Assembly (NCBI RefSeq): GCF_023065955.2
Contig: NW_026622997.1
Location: 7,488,001 to 7,552,000 of the forward strand
Source: Ursus arctos
Taxonomy: Eukaryota > Chordata > Mammalia > Carnivora > Ursidae
Reading direction: 5' to 3'
Length of the DNA stretch: 64,000 nt
Of the stretch, positions 44,599 through 57,966 are shown one piece after another. The notes below the pieces were generated by a model that worked only from the letters and a program-made list of their open reading frames with translations, was not told the DNA's origin and searched no databases. The position numbers were made by a program, and so were the translations under genes. The number at the start of each line of letters is the position of its first letter. Position 1 is the first letter of the stretch.

Positions 44599-44790
44599 TG
44601 TCAGATTTAGCAAATGAAAGTATAGGATGCCCAGTTAAGTTTAAATTTCACATAAAAAACAAATACCTTTTTTAGCATAACTATGGCCCATACAATATTC
44701 TTACACTAAAAAAAAAATCATTCATTGTTTATCTGAAATTCTATTTTAACTGGGGCCTTGTATATTTTCTCTGGCAGCCTACGTGACTCT
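44599..44790. mobile_element. Palindromic DNA element, copy 1
   Basis: Two inverted arms, about 44622-44680 and 44701-44760, share cccagttaa, aatttcagataaacaa-like and ttttttagtrtaa segments and would fold into a long hairpin. It resembles a MER53-type palindromic element; the name is from memory and uncertain. Confidence 0.6.
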
Positions 44791-45207
44791 AATGTGTGGT
44801 TGCTAGGGGGCTATCCCTCGAATTTGCAAAGTTCGTCTTAGTGGAAAGCAAATTCTGTTGCCACATTCAAGACTCCTCTTTCAGATTTGGTGAACTAGGG
44901 CTTCATTCACCAAACTTTATCAGTATGTGTTGCGGACATGCTAGGATTTGACAACAGAAATAAATAAGATACTCTCCCCGTCCTCAAAGAACTAACAGCC
45001 CAGAGGTGAAATAAAATCTTCCATATGGGAACATATATTCCATTAAAATAAAAAATATTTTTTAAAAAATATTTACCTACATAGTAATTGATTGTGTTGA
45101 CTCTTCTGTCATTATTTCTTTTAAGAAAAGTCCATTTGGAGTAAGACTTATAGGAAAATGACTCTTCAAATAGAGTTATCAAAATGCCTTCTTAAAAATA
45201 AACTTTT

Positions 45208-45410
45208 GGGGCGCCTGGGTGGCTCAGGCGCTAAGCGTCTGCCTTCGGCTCAGGGCGTGATCCCAGAGTCCTGGGATCGAGCCCCGCATCAGGCTCTTCC
45301 ACTGAGAGCCTGCTTCTTCCTCTCCCACTCCCCCTGCTTGTGTTCCCTCTCTCGCTGGCTGTCTGTCTCTCTGTCAAATAAATAAATAAAATCTTTAAAA
45401 AAAATAAAAT
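45208..45410 (+). mobile_element. CAN-SINE, young copy with 13-bp target duplication
   Basis: Near-consensus copy (gggcgcctgggtggctcagg...) flanked by aaaataaactttt at 45195-45207 and 45411-45423. Confidence 0.95.
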
Positions 45411-45809
45411 AAAATAAACTTTTAAATATTGGTTTAAAGCTTCCTTCACCTATAGGTTTTCTGGCACCGACGGCCAATTTCAGTGTTGAATGAGGCCCCT
45501 CCCGCAGGCTACTTCCGGTTTTGGTGGTGTCAGAAGCTCTCAAGCCATGTGGTTCCTTAGGAGATTCAAAGCACACTTTTTAGTATTTTTTAAAATTGGT
45601 ATTTAAAATGTTGAACAGGATGAGATCAAGGGACAGAGGGCGGAGTATTTTATATACTGCAGTATCACAGCTGGTGTCTTGCAGCTTCACAAATAATTTA
45701 TTAATGATGTCCAAGGTATGAAAATCTATAAGCTTTTTATTTTCCAAATCAGAGTGGTAGGCTGACTTTCATAATACTATATCTTGCACTAACTCATCTC
45801 CAGGTGTGT

Positions 45810-45999
45810 TTGTTTCTAAGATTTTATTTATTTATTTATTTGACAAAAAGAGAGACCACAAACAGGGGGAGCAGCAGGCAGAGGAAGAAGCAGGCTCCCG
45901 GCTGAGCAGGGAGCCTAATGTGGGACTCGATCCCAGGACCCTGGGATCATGACGTGAACCGAAGGCAGACTCTTAACCGACGGAGGCACCCAGGTGCCC
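45810..45999 (-). mobile_element. CAN-SINE, inverted, with 12-bp target duplication
   Basis: Tail side gattttatttatttatttat, head side ggcacccaggtgccc. It is flanked by ctccaggtgtgt at 45798-45809 and 46000-46011. Confidence 0.95.
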
Positions 46000-46011
46000 C
46001 TCCAGGTGTGT

Positions 46012-48599
46012 CTTCTTGAGTGGGACAGATAGGCTGGACCTGTGGCCAGTCTGCTGCACTGTGCACAGCCCCGCACACAGCCATGCACACGAGTCTAGGA
46101 TAGCAACCGTCATCCTGCATGCATGCCGCAGCAGAGCACCTGCTGCTGAAAAACCACAGCTCTAAGTTCCTATCGATCCATTCATTAACACCCTCGCGTC
46201 TTGTGTTTTATTTACCCACAGCTTCAGCCTTTGTTATCCAGTTTATATGCTTCTGAATTTCCCACAAGACATGGTAAGAAATACTCAACTGCAAAAATCA
46301 ATCTAAATCATGGCATCCCCACATCGGCTAGTTTAGTAACCCCGGAGAAAAAGGGATGAGTTCTGCGTGACATTTTCTTGATGAATGCAAGCTACACATT
46401 TTTGTTAGTGCTTTGATATGTTAGCAAACCCCTACCTTCACCCCCAGATGGTGCAATATACTAAATATTCTTAACTACAAGTTACTTCCAAATGTTTAAT
46501 TAAATTCTTTTGCAAACGACTCAGTACAGATGAGATCAAATGAGGGGAAGAGTCTCTTTTTATTTTCAAACTGTGTTTTAGTATGACACAAGAAGAAAAT
46601 TTTCTGGTTGTTTTCCATGAGCTCCTCCGTGGGGTGTCAGCCCCGTGGAATGAACATGATCGTGCATGACTAACCTCTAACAGGGCGATACTATCTGAGG
46701 CACTAGGAGGCGTAAGGATGGTTTGGAATGGCGTCTGAGACTAGCATTCTTCCTGTGATATTATCCACTAATTAAAAACAGTTTTTCAGTCATGCTTAAA
46801 GTTGGATATCTTTGGTTAAAAAGAAAACAAAGTACATTTTAAGATATATACTTTTAAAGGAGGCTCTGAGGATTTCACTCCAGAGAGCAAGAGACAAGTG
46901 ATACTTGTTTCTCACAATCACTAATGCTCTTCCCTCCAATCATAGCATCCTTGCCAAATGTGCTTCTGTACCAAGACAAACAATAAAAATAAAAGTTACA
47001 CTTGTGCAGGGGAATATGTGTTGTGCCATTTGAAGTAAGTTTTTCTCATCTTTTGTTTTAAAGCCAAAGAGGACTGCTAAGTGGTTTATTTAAAGAAACC
47101 ATCACCATGTTCCCACTAATACCCCCTCGTAATCCAAACCCCTCAAGCGCTGATATACTCTCCCAGTAACAACAGCTTCCTCATGTTCTGGGGCTCATAT
47201 TCATTAAGGACCACCTGAGCTGATGGATGACCTCTGTGGAGAGACGCCATAAGTCTCAGCTGGTTCCCTTTTGTCTATCAATGGTGTTCACCTGCTGTGT
47301 TCATAAGTACCCATGTGCTCTCTCTGACACGTAGGTCTCAAAGGTCTCAAGTTAGCAAATTCCAGAGGATGGACCATTTATGCAGAGCCTTGCATATTTG
47401 CAAATAGCCTGATGAGCTCTGCCCAGGCCTGTGTGTCTGCTTCGGGCCATTTAAAATCCAGTAGGAAGCCACCAATTATTCAAAGGATATCATCAGTGAT
47501 ATAAAATTTCAAGCGATCTCAGACTTCAGCGGAGCAACAACAAAAATCCAGAAGATTCTTTTGTCTATAGCATTCATATTTTGGGAAGTGGATTTTAGTG
47601 ATCGTGAAGGTCATAAGTAGTGATTTCTAAACTTAATTAAAGCAGAATTCACCAAACCAAATTTCTAAGGGTTTCAAGGAGTATTGAGGTGAAGAAGGCC
47701 CCACTGAGGTATGCTTGTCTTCACGGAGTCAGACTCCTACTCCCTTCACACCAAGACTTTATGGCAAAACGGCCCGATGCAAGCTGTTCTGCACTGCTCA
47801 GCAGGGTACCGTGCTTCGAGTCATAAAAAGTCCTGATGAAAGCAGGCTATTCAAATCCATGAAATATTAACTCCCAGATGGGATCATCTCCATCAAAACT
47901 GATTATTGGTCTACAGCCAGCGTGCTGGGTTCTGGTTCCATTTCTGCTTACCGACTGTGTGACCATGAGGAAGGCATTTAATACCTCAAAGACAATGTTT
48001 TTCTCTGCCAAATGGGCTTACTTTCTACTCTACCCGAAGATTATTGGGAGGCTAAGATGCAGGGACAAATGTAGAAGTGTTTTTGGAAAAAGAAAAGCAA
48101 CCAAAGCACTAACTCGATTTAGTCTTCCTCAAACAAGCATTTTCAAGTGTCTGCACAAACAGCGTTTGCTCTGAATACTCTCTCTACTGTCAAACGAGAA
48201 GTTTCTGTGTGTCCCTACATCTAGACTGTCACCACTGCTGAAATAGAAGGAGTGTCCGCGCATGACCCTGCCACCTGGAAGAACACTGCCCCTTTTATAT
48301 AAGAGTTCACACAAAGCTGCCACTGGTATTACGTGAGAGAGGGGGAGTTCCCCACCCCAAGAGTCAGGACATGCTTTAACTGTCAGGAATCCCCTGGGGA
48401 GGTCACTAAGGACCAGCACAGCCAGGTGGTGCAGTTTCCCAGCCAGTACAATTTAAAGGTCGTATTCCATATTTAGGCCCAAGGATAGGCTGGCCAATGT
48501 GCCCTGACCTACTATTCAGTAGAGAACGTTGCTTTTCTTATTCCTGTTCAAAACACAAGTGGCCACTCCCACCTGAACCCAGAACGAAGAATAAATTTT
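46012..48599. other. Unassigned DNA
   Basis: Apart from a MIR at 47915-48060 nothing is recognised. Open frames at 48129-48419 do not resemble a known protein. Confidence 0.4.
47915..48060 (+). mobile_element. MIR
   Basis: Contains gctgggttctggttccattt, ccgactgtgtgaccatgagg and tctctgccaaatgggcttac. Confidence 0.6.
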
Positions 48600-49360
48600 T
48601 TTGAGTGAAAAGTAACAAAAACCAAAACCACCATGAGATACCACCCATCAAGATGGCTACTATCAAAAACAAAAACAAACAAAAAACCAAAAAACAGTGT
48701 CGGTGAGGATGTGGAGAAATTGGAACTCTTGGGCACTGTTGGTGGGACTATAAAATGGTGCAGCTACTGTGGAAAATAATGTAGCAGTTTCTAGAAACAA
48801 ACAAAGAAAGAAACATAGAATTACAATATGATCCAGCAATTCCATTACTGGGTTATACCAAAATAATTAAAACCAAAGACTCAAAGAGATATTTGTATAT
48901 TCGTGTTCACAGCATTATTCATAATAGCCAAAAGGTGGAAGCAACTCAAGGATCCATTGACAGACGAACGGATAAACACAGTGTAGTATACAGCCTTACG
49001 GAAGGAAGGTGTAATACAGGCCACAATTTGGATGGACCTTGAGAATATGCTCATTGAAATAAGCCCATCACGAAAGGACAAATAGTGGATGATTCCATAT
49101 ATACAAGATACCTAGGAGAGCCAAATTCATAGAAACAGAAAACAGAAGGACGTTTACCAGGGGCTGGGGGAGGGGAGAATGGGGGAGTTAGTCTTCAATG
49201 GGTACAAAGCTTCAGTTTTGCAAGATGAAAAAGTTCTGGAGGTGGATGGTGGTGATGGCTGCATAGCAGTGTAAATGTCCTTAGAAGCCACAGAGCTGTG
49301 CACTTAAAGATGGTTAGGATGATGTATTTTATGTTCTATTTTACCATAATTTTTTTAAGT
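48600..49360 (+). mobile_element. L1 ORF2 3' end and 3' UTR (older L1)
   Basis: The end of ORF2 is recognisable by agtgtcggtgaggatgtgga, ccagcaattccattactggg and tcataatagccaaaaggtgg. The 3' UTR follows (ccaggggctgggggagggga). 5'-truncated and riddled with stops; plus strand. Confidence 0.88.
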
Positions 49361-50659
49361 CATAGAAGCTAATATATGTTTTGCTGTTTGGGAACTTTCT
49401 GGAGAGAAAGTAGGCTAACCAGACAACTGTGGCCAGAGAAACGTGCCACATGAAGGTTTCCTGGCTGCAGGAAAGGCCTGAGCATGGGAGATTGTATCTG
49501 CTAAGGGGAAAAGGAGGACATCCCTCAAGGGCATCTGAGTCAGAGCTTTCTGCTGACTTTCAAGAACGAACTGGTCTCGCTTCAAGTGTCCGGTCCCTAG
49601 GTGAGGACCAAACTCACAAACAAATATGTCATTCTTCTCTGGTTCACCTTTGCAGAAATTTCTTGTTCTCTTTCCATTTCTGAAAGAGGTACATATTTGC
49701 ACCACATGGAAAATGAAGGTGTTTTCCCTGCCAGAGAAGGAGATGAAATGTTTGCACAGCAGAAGAACTCAGAGCATGTGTGAAACTAAAGTTCTTTGGA
49801 AAATCCAAGATTTATGGAACCTTTTCTGCGCTAAGCAGGAGCCCATGGTTTGTTACCCACGCCCACCGCCCAGGCTCCCAAGACTGCTGCCACCATGAAT
49901 TTTTGAGCCTTCACACCGCACTCAAAGCTCTCCGTTCCCCAGCTCCTTTTCTTGAAAAAACCTCCAATAAATACGTCTTTGTAAATGCAGAGGAATAACA
50001 AAAATGAAAGATTCTGAGTACGCACTGTTGATAAGTGCGTTGGTTGATCTCGATAATTATCTCTTTCCTTATTTCTTTTCCTCTTCCCCAAAGGATTCGA
50101 GGTTACTACCATGCGGTCAGAACATTTCAAAAACTGGATTTGGTGCTATGATCAACAATTTTAAATGACAACAATTTTTACGGACTCTAAATCGATGGAG
50201 TTTTCAGGGCATCCTAATCAAAATATCAGGAATCATCTCTTCTTTGGTTTTTCTTTTTGGTTTTTTTTTAAGTTGAAAATAGACTCGTACATACTAGCAA
50301 GGAGCAGAATGTGTGTAAGTGTGATCCTATTGGGATAAATCCTTTAAAGCATTTGCATATATGCTGATGTGTGCATAAACACTTCTAAAAGAAATCACAA
50401 GAAATGATTAACAGTGTTTACTGTGGGGCGAGAAACTTGAATTGGGACCACAGAGTAATCTCTGTCCATTTTAAAGTTTTCTGTACAGTTTGAATTTGCT
50501 ACCGCGGGCTAGTATGTGTATATATACATTCATTCATTCAAGATAAAATGTTGGGTGTGCTCAGAGGAATAAGACAGAGCCCCGACAGAGAATTCCTTAT
50601 AATCTAGCAAGAGAAACTGACAAAGACATTATTACATAATTATGTATGTGCTATAATTG

Positions 50660-51065
50660 TCTAAGAACCTGGGTTCAGATTCTGAGTTGGCCATTTTCTA
50701 GCTGTGTGATTTTGGGCAAACTACTTAACCTTTCTGTGCCTCAATTTTCATCTGCAGTAGGATAGTCATAGCTCCTACCACATCACGTTTTTAGGAGCAT
50801 TGAATGAGCATATGAAAAGCACTTAGAGGGGCGCCTGGGTGGCACAGCGGTTAAAGCGTCTGCCTTCGGCTCAGGGCGTGATCCCGGCGTTATGGGATCG
50901 AGCCCCACATCAGGCTCCTCTGCTGTGAGCCTGCTTCTTCCTCTCCCACTCCCCCTGCTTGTGTTCCCTCTCTCGCTGGCTGTCTCTATCTCTGTCGAAT
51001 AAATAAATAAAATCTTTAAAAAAAAAAAAGAAAAGAAAAGCACTTAGAACAAGCACATGAGAAGC
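50660..51065 (+). mobile_element. MIR interrupted by a young CAN-SINE
   Basis: MIR sequence (ggttcagattctgagttggc, gtgtgattttgggcaaacta, ttgaatgagcatatg) continues as cacttagaacaagcacatga after the SINE at 50828-51034. Confidence 0.8.
50828..51034 (+). mobile_element. CAN-SINE, youngest subfamily, inserted in a MIR
   Basis: Near-consensus copy with tRNA-like box A (tggcacagcgg) and box B (gggatcgagcc), gttatggg variant, long A tail. It is flanked by a perfect 14-bp duplication gaaaagcacttaga (50814-50827, 51035-51048) and interrupts an older MIR element. Confidence 0.96.
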
Positions 51066-51799
51066 TCTCACTAAACTCCTAATGTTATTATGGGAAAGAT
51101 GCGAGATAGGTAATACACACCAGCATAGGGCAAGAGGGATTTCTTTTGCCTGGGTCTTGGATTATCAAAGGCTTTGAAGTGAAGGTGCTGCTTGAGCCAG
51201 GTCCTAAAAGATAAATCGGTTTTTGCCAGTGAATAGAAGGGAAAGGACATTTAGCGAGGGAAAGAGAACGGTGTGAGAAAGGGCAAGAAGATGTGGCTGC
51301 CTGGACAGCAGCCCAAAACAGGCAGCGTGAACTCCTGAACTTTCCTTCCAGGAGCGTCTCAAGGAAATGAAAAAGAAAGAGCAACTTTGTTCATTTTTAA
51401 AGTCCAGTACGTAATTTGTGTAAAGTCTGACCCTTCATATGGCATTTCAGACTCACTTGTTAAATTGCTTTTTTATAGTCTTCTTGGTAGAAGTTCACAC
51501 CTGATCAAACATCTGTAAATGAACTAGTATAAAAAATGAAAATCCTGAAATATAAAGCAGATACCTACACAGACCTCCAGAGCACAGACATGCAGCATGG
51601 AGCAGGCCTCACACCTCTGCAATCCAATTAACACCTGCTTCTGGGTCCAGTCATCTGCGACACGCTGCTATTGGAAAACAGCCGCGCGACGGGTCTGCCT
51701 CCGCACCACCAAGTGGGATTCAAGGCAGAGTCCAGCGCATCATCACATTCCCCTGGTTGTCCCCAAATCTGAGTTTAGACCATGACCTTGCACTCCTCA

Positions 51800-52015
51800 A
51801 CTCAAAGTCACATTGAGTGAGCACCTATGTGTTTGAGACTGCGCTAAGTCTCGATCAATCCCCACAAGGAGCCTCTGGGAAAACATTCGGATTTCCTTCT
51901 TGTAGGGAAAGAATTGAGCTTCTGAGAAGTTAAGCAATTTGCCCAAGTTCCTGGCCAATAGTTAGAATTTGTATCCACATCTTCTTATTCGGCATTCAGT
52001 GTTCTTTTCACTCTC
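51800..52015 (-). mobile_element. MIR, inverted
   Basis: Contains attgagtgagcacctatgtg, gagaagttaagcaatttgcc and gttctttteactc-like T-rich end; the reverse of MIR. Confidence 0.6.
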
Positions 52016-53096
52016 TCCTGCCTCCTCTGAGAAATGCCTTAAACTCAGCATGCAAGACGTCACAGTATCAGAGAATGTTAGAGATGGAAGAAATGCTGGA
52101 CATCTACCTTGTGGTCTCCAACCCATACACTGAGAACCCCCTTGTTGCCCATGGTTCCAGACGCAGCCTCAGCATTGTCTGGAGCCTGACTGTGTCATAG
52201 ATTGCCTATCCGACATCCTTCTCCCATCTTCCCTTCTAACAGACACCTGTTAATGTGCTACATCCTTTCAACCTCCTTTGCAAATGGGGTAGCCATGGAG
52301 ATATGAGCATAAAAGAATAAAAAGCTTTCAAGAAGAATTTTTTGCCCCCCCCCCCTTCTTCAAGCTTTCAGAAAAGCAGACATTGCAGCAGGAGCTCCAG
52401 CAACCACCTTGGGACCATGCAAGAAAGGCCAGAGAAGTTCAGAGACCTTGGCTATAAACCAACACCTCTGGGTTTCTTTATTGCGAGGGTCTCAACCTTT
52501 ATGTGTTTAATGCACCATAGCTAGAAGAAGCTACATAGAATTCCCACGTGATACAGTGGCTAAATGATAGCACGAACTGAATGTGGGACTATTGTTCAAA
52601 TGTTTGTTTATACTGGTGTGGTTAGTAAAATTCAGACTTACTTGAAAGAATTGCTGAATAAAAATGGCTTTCAGTCATGTATTTTCTCAACAGGAAATAA
52701 CAGAAGTATAGCTGCTATTATACGGGAGTCTGTGAACTTTTTTCTTTTACATTAATAAGGCTGAGAGTCACTCATCTCATTAGATCCTTGAGTGATTTTG
52801 TAAGTCCTGTTATCTAGATTCATGGTGGGGTTCTCTTTCCACCGTTCCACTGGCATCACTTCGGACTGCTACTGCAGACAGATCAGACCAGCAAGGAGTG
52901 AGCAAAAATGGGAAGCAAAATTCTTGGGGCTTCTTAGGGAAAGCCAGCACTCTTCACAAAGACTCTTCGAAGGGCAGGAAGTGCGGCTAAATCTTGGGTT
53001 ACATCCTTGAGTCACATCCATCCACATGGGAGAAAGCACTCCAGTCAACTTTATGCATAAAGATTAGCACACTGAATGTCTATCAGTGAGGAATGA

Positions 53097-53220
53097 CAGA
53101 AGGAAGGAAGGAAGGAAGGAAGGAAGGAAGGAAGGAAGGAAGGAAGGGAGGAAGGAAAGGGAGGAACTATGGGGAGGGAAGGAGGAAAGGAGGGGAGGAG
53201 GGGAGGAAGGAAAGAAAGAA
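53097..53220. repeat. (GGAA)n microsatellite and purine-rich flank
   Basis: About 13 GAAG/GGAA units, then degenerate A/G-only sequence. Open frames of Lys, Glu, Gly and Arg across it are artefacts. Confidence 0.97.
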
Positions 53221-54559
53221 TGGACGGTGGGAAGAAAAAACCAATGGGCAGTATTAAAAAGAAGCAGAACAAACAAGATTCCTGTGAATTGTGAGGCTGA
53301 GGTGCAATTTCCGCATCTTTTATAATAGTCCCTTAGAGTGTGAAAAGAGGGCCACCATTTCACAGGTAAAATTGTGAATTTGAAAGCAATTAAATATAGT
53401 AATTTTTCCCACCCAGCTACAGAATTGAATGTGCCAAATAATTTAGTATTAATTGACTGTGAAAATGCATGGCATTTTATAGCCCTTGAATTTCTTGCCT
53501 GTGTTTAGTGATTTATTAATTATAAATGGCATGTTATATTTCACAGTTTGTCTTTCTGTTATTTTCATTAAAGTAAGTTCTTAACAATTCCAAGTTCAGG
53601 TACCTGAGAGGTCTATAAAAAAAAGTATGAAATTTGTTTAAAAAGAAGTGCAAATTTAATCCAGTTCTTTTAATTCTGTAATACAAATTAATAGCTAATA
53701 AAGTATGGTTCAAGTACATGCCAAATCAGATTCACATCAACAAGCAGCATTTGTAATCAGAAGAACTAGTTTGTCTTTCTACGTGTACGTTCTAATAATA
53801 TCCTTGAATATTTTCTCTTTTACCTAGGTTGCTAATCTACAAATCTGTTTACACCAATTTTTTAAATCAAATCCTCCCTCTGCCAAGTAGAACAAAGGTA
53901 ATTTTTCTTAAGCAAATCCTCTCCTGCCAAGTTGAACAAAGGTAAACTTTAACCAAGTCCATTATCACTAATTATAGGTTAGCAAAGTTTGACGACATGA
54001 GGTTTTACTGTGTGACTATGATGCCAGTGTTCTCATGTTTAATGAAAATTGGGGTTGTTTTTTGAGCTAGTAGCCCTTTTTGAATAAATTAAGTGAAGTG
54101 AAATCACAGCTGATGTATTTGTAAATGTTATCAATAGGACCTTTCCGGTTCAAAACTTTCCTAACTCCACACTCTGCTCCTCCTTTAAAACCCGTTAAAA
54201 TAACAGTAAAGGGATTTGTGAAATGACAAAAACACAAACACACAGTAAAAAAAAGAAAAGAAAAGAAAAAGGAGAGGACAGTAATAGACTTTTGGAAACT
54301 GGAGGCAGACAGACAAGTAGTAAGCAACTGGGCACGTGAAGGAGAGCTGAATCTTAAGACAATAGAGGAAAACATTGATAAGTAACTTTAATTGTCCCAA
54401 AAAACCCCATAACATCCCCTGGAAACCTTCAAATATACTGATCTCTAAGTCCTGTTCCCAAAAATTGTGGTGTAATTGGTCTGGCATGTGGCCTAGAGTT
54501 AGGACTTCTTTTCAGATTTCCTAGGTGATTCTAATATGCAGACAAATTTTGGGATCCCT

Positions 54560-55620
54560 GCCCCAACATGAAAAACAGAGATTTAAAACTAATGAAACAA
54601 AGCAATTAGAGGAAACAGAGATTATGTGGAGAAAAGAAAACTTTTTTTAAAACCCATCACTATCCTCAGAGAAATAAGAGAATGTATTAAATCTTTGTAA
54701 CAAGACCAGGATTCAGAAAAAAAGAAACACTCAGAAAATTAAAAAGAGTTCTGGAAATTAAGACTATGATAGTAGACAAGAAAATTTAAAGAAAACTTCC
54801 ACAATAAAGAAGTCTCACTGAAAGCAGAGCAACCAGATATAGAAAATAAAAATGAAGTGAAAAGAAATTTAGAAGACTAGACTAGGAGATCCAACATTCA
54901 GATAATAGGAGCTCCAGAACAAGGAAATATGAGATCGTCCAAGAAAGTTTCCCAGCTTGAAAGATGTAACAGCCCACAAACATCCTCCACAATGGATGAA
55001 GCGCCTGTGCAAGGTCTATCATTACGAAATTTCCAAATTTCAGGAGCAAATAGAGGGTCTCTCACAGCTGCTAGAGAGAAAAACATGTGCCACCTACAAA
55101 GGATCCAAATTCTGAACTTATGTGGACTTTTTCATAGTAACATGAAAGTTAGAAGACAAGTTACAATGCCTTCCAAATCCTGAGAAGAAATTATTTCCAG
55201 TCTAGAATTATACACCAGATAAACCATTATGCAAGTGCATATGTAAAATAGTCATTTTCAGACATGTAAGATCTCAAAATATTCCATCCTTCCATCAGTT
55301 CTCAGAAGACTACTAGAAGATGTGTCCTATCTAAACAAAGGAGTAAAACAAGAAAGAAAAACAAAGGATAGCTACCAAAGGATACCCAATACAGGAGACA
55401 GGGTCTCTCTATGCTAATGGGGAGTAGAAATCCTAGGATCTCAACTGTGCTTCAGGCCTAGAGAGCAATCAGCATAGAATGAATTAAAGTTCAGATTGAT
55501 AAGAAGTCTCTGGGAGAAATTCCTTCAAGAATATAAAGTTGATAGGATACCTAATATATCTGAAATTTTGTAGAAAAGATTTAGATAGTTAATAGTTTGG
55601 TTTTGAATTAATGACAAAAT
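54560..55620 (+). mobile_element. HAL1/L1-like LINE fragment
   Basis: A-rich plus strand with L1-family phrases such as gataataggagctccagaac, tttcagacatgtaagatctc and gataagaagtctctgggaga. No intact frame. The exact subfamily needs a repeat library. Confidence 0.55.
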
Positions 55621-55833
55621 TTTTTTAAATAAGAGATTTTTTTAAAATCAAGGCAAGCAGTAATTCCAGGGAAATAAAAGGTTGAACAAGAAATGAAAAT
55701 AAACAATGAAGCTCTACATTGCTCTCAGTCATGAATAGAATTTTCAAAATCACAATAATTAAAACACCGAAAATTTATTTGACCAAAAATTACAATTATG
55801 TTGGGAGGATGAGGGGAGTAGGCAGGACATAAA

Positions 55834-55834
<1 letters not shown>

Positions 55835-55882
<48 letters not shown>
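55835..55882. repeat. (GT)n microsatellite
   Basis: About 24 uninterrupted GT units. Confidence 0.98.
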
Positions 55883-55883
<1 letters not shown>

Positions 55884-56448
55884 TGGAGGCAGGAGATGAA
55901 AGAGACTTAATCCTTATCTTTCTTTCTACAGCATTCAATTAAAGAAGCCTAACTATGAAACGGAAAACAACATACACATGGTATTTAGACATATGGAGGT
56001 AAATAACAAAGGAATCAGCTAAAACAAATGAAAAATGCTTACCTCTGATGGGGGAAAGTGTCGAATAAGGGTAGGGACCACACTTTCTCACCAAAAATTT
56101 ATAGAACTTTATGACTCTTTCAATTATGTGAATGTATAATGAATATAAAAAATTTATATGCAAATATGAAGATTTTTATGTAAAAATATTTTATGTATCT
56201 TATATGTAAAATATTTTAATTATGAGTGAGCTGCCCCAATTTTGGCAAGATAATTTGAGACCCTGTTGTATAACCTTAATAATTCACCTTTACATTTAAT
56301 AATTCACATTTTTTCAATGATACACCAACTTCTCATATTGTTACTTTTCTAATTAAAAAAATAACTTACGTGATGTCTGATAATTGTTAAGATGACTACA
56401 GTTTTAATCTTTCTCCTCCCTGTGGAGCATCAAAAAGAGTGTATTTTA

Positions 56449-56639
56449 TGGGGCGCCTGGGTGGCACAGTCGTTAAGCGTCTGCCTTCGGCGTGATCCCG
56501 GCGTTATGGGATCGAGCCCCACATCAGGCTCCTCCGCTATGAGCCTGCTTCTTCCTCTCCCACTCCCCCTGCTTGTGTTCCCTCTCTCGCTGGCTGTCTC
56601 TATCTCTGTCAAATAAATAAATAAAATCTTCTAAAAAAA
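56449..56639 (+). mobile_element. CAN-SINE, youngest subfamily, 17-bp target duplication
   Basis: Flanked by aaaaagagtgtatttta at 56432-56448 and 56640-56656, identical on both sides. It shares the gttatggg variant with the copy at 50828 and lacks about 6 bp (cagggc) just before gtgatccc. Confidence 0.96.
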
Positions 56640-57966
56640 AAAAAGAGTGTATTTTAAAGCTTGCAGTGAAGTAAATTTGCTCAAACAAATCAGCATTCAA
56701 ATACTTGAAAGTACAAAAGATGAAAAGATCTCTCAGTGCAACTGGGTGACTGCCCTCACGCTGGGCTATCTTGAGGTTTTCTTTCTCACCAGCACCCTAG
56801 GGTCTGCATTTGTTCTTTCATTTAGAATCACTTTGCCAAATTTCCTCTTCATTCGTGGCTTAGTCAAAACACCTCATAAAGTTGGGGCTTTTCGCATCCC
56901 CAATAAGGGCTCGGGTAGAAGTGGCTGGGCTGTGGGGAACTCTGGCTCCAGGCATATCTGGCTAGACAGACACCTTTCATTAGGCTGCTAGCTCTCAGGG
57001 GAGCCTGTCTATTTCTGGGCTCGTCTACACAAAGTTATATTGACTGTCTCTGATATTTTGTACACTGGCTCTTAAAGATTACTTTATTCTCCTTTAGTCC
57101 CCCTGTAGCCAAGATGGATGCTTCTCCTTCTCACCTAGCACCTGGGCTGGTACGCTAGACACCTAAAGGACATTCCGGTGGCTGCTTAGTCATCGTCCTC
57201 CTGATGTTCCCGCTCCTGAGGTCCAGCGGGGGTTTGCTCTGGGTTAGGGGTTCGTTAAGGAGGAACAACAGGACTCCCAGAGAGATCTATAGGGGCTGTG
57301 AAGGGGTGCTGCGACTTGGAACCAGCTGAGAAGAAACCAAGCAGAAAAGCATCTAAAGATCTTAGCCACCCTGTGCTGAGAAAAGAAAGTGACAAGGGTC
57401 CCTGAGAGCCATAAGGGAAATCGCGAAGGAAAGAAGAAAGCCTTTTTCTTCTTTTGCCAAGTAAACTCCCACTACAGAAACTCATCCTTTAGACCTTTAT
57501 AGCCAGTTGCTCAATAATCCAAGACATGTGAATCCACTCCACAGTCCATTATTTACTGGAGGTCTTCAGGGCACCCGTTTCATCATGTTGGGGTGAACAC
57601 GCAGAACACAACGGGGTCTAACTTTCTGAACACTGTGCGGAGCACAGCAGCAACAAATGAAAAGTCAGTTCAGGTCTTGATGATGATTAACACTGACAAG
57701 GAAATCCTCATGGAGAATCCTCGTATTCTATTAAGAAACATAATTTTTTAAGTTCAAGCTCATGCCATAAAAACCCAAGCTTACTAAAACTACATATAAA
57801 ATTAAGAATATATTACGTAGCTACGGAGGATGTTAGACTTAGCATCTTTTGAATTAAATCTCGGCGTGCAGAGCACTTTTTAAAATAATCTCATGTATAT
57901 GGGGGAAACATAAATCACACTTCAGCATATCTCAGGATTCAATATATTTAAAAAATGAAAGAATCC

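Larger units (their letters stand above)
49361..56431. other. Repeat-rich and unassigned DNA
   Basis: Outside the listed MIR, SINE, GGAA, HAL1-like and GT repeats nothing is recognised. A faint hAT-like piece lies at 54390-54555 (gatttcctaggtgattctaa). A C-run of 10 occurs at 52345-52354. Confidence 0.4.

Noticed and set aside
45231..45449. Repeated peptide pattern (ERGNTSRGSGRGRSRL) seen on the minus strand at several places
   Set aside because: It is the reverse translation of the CAN-SINE body, present wherever that SINE occurs, not a protein family.
53051..53363. Ser/Phe/Pro and Lys/Glu/Gly open frames
   Set aside because: They are the GGAA microsatellite and its purine flank.
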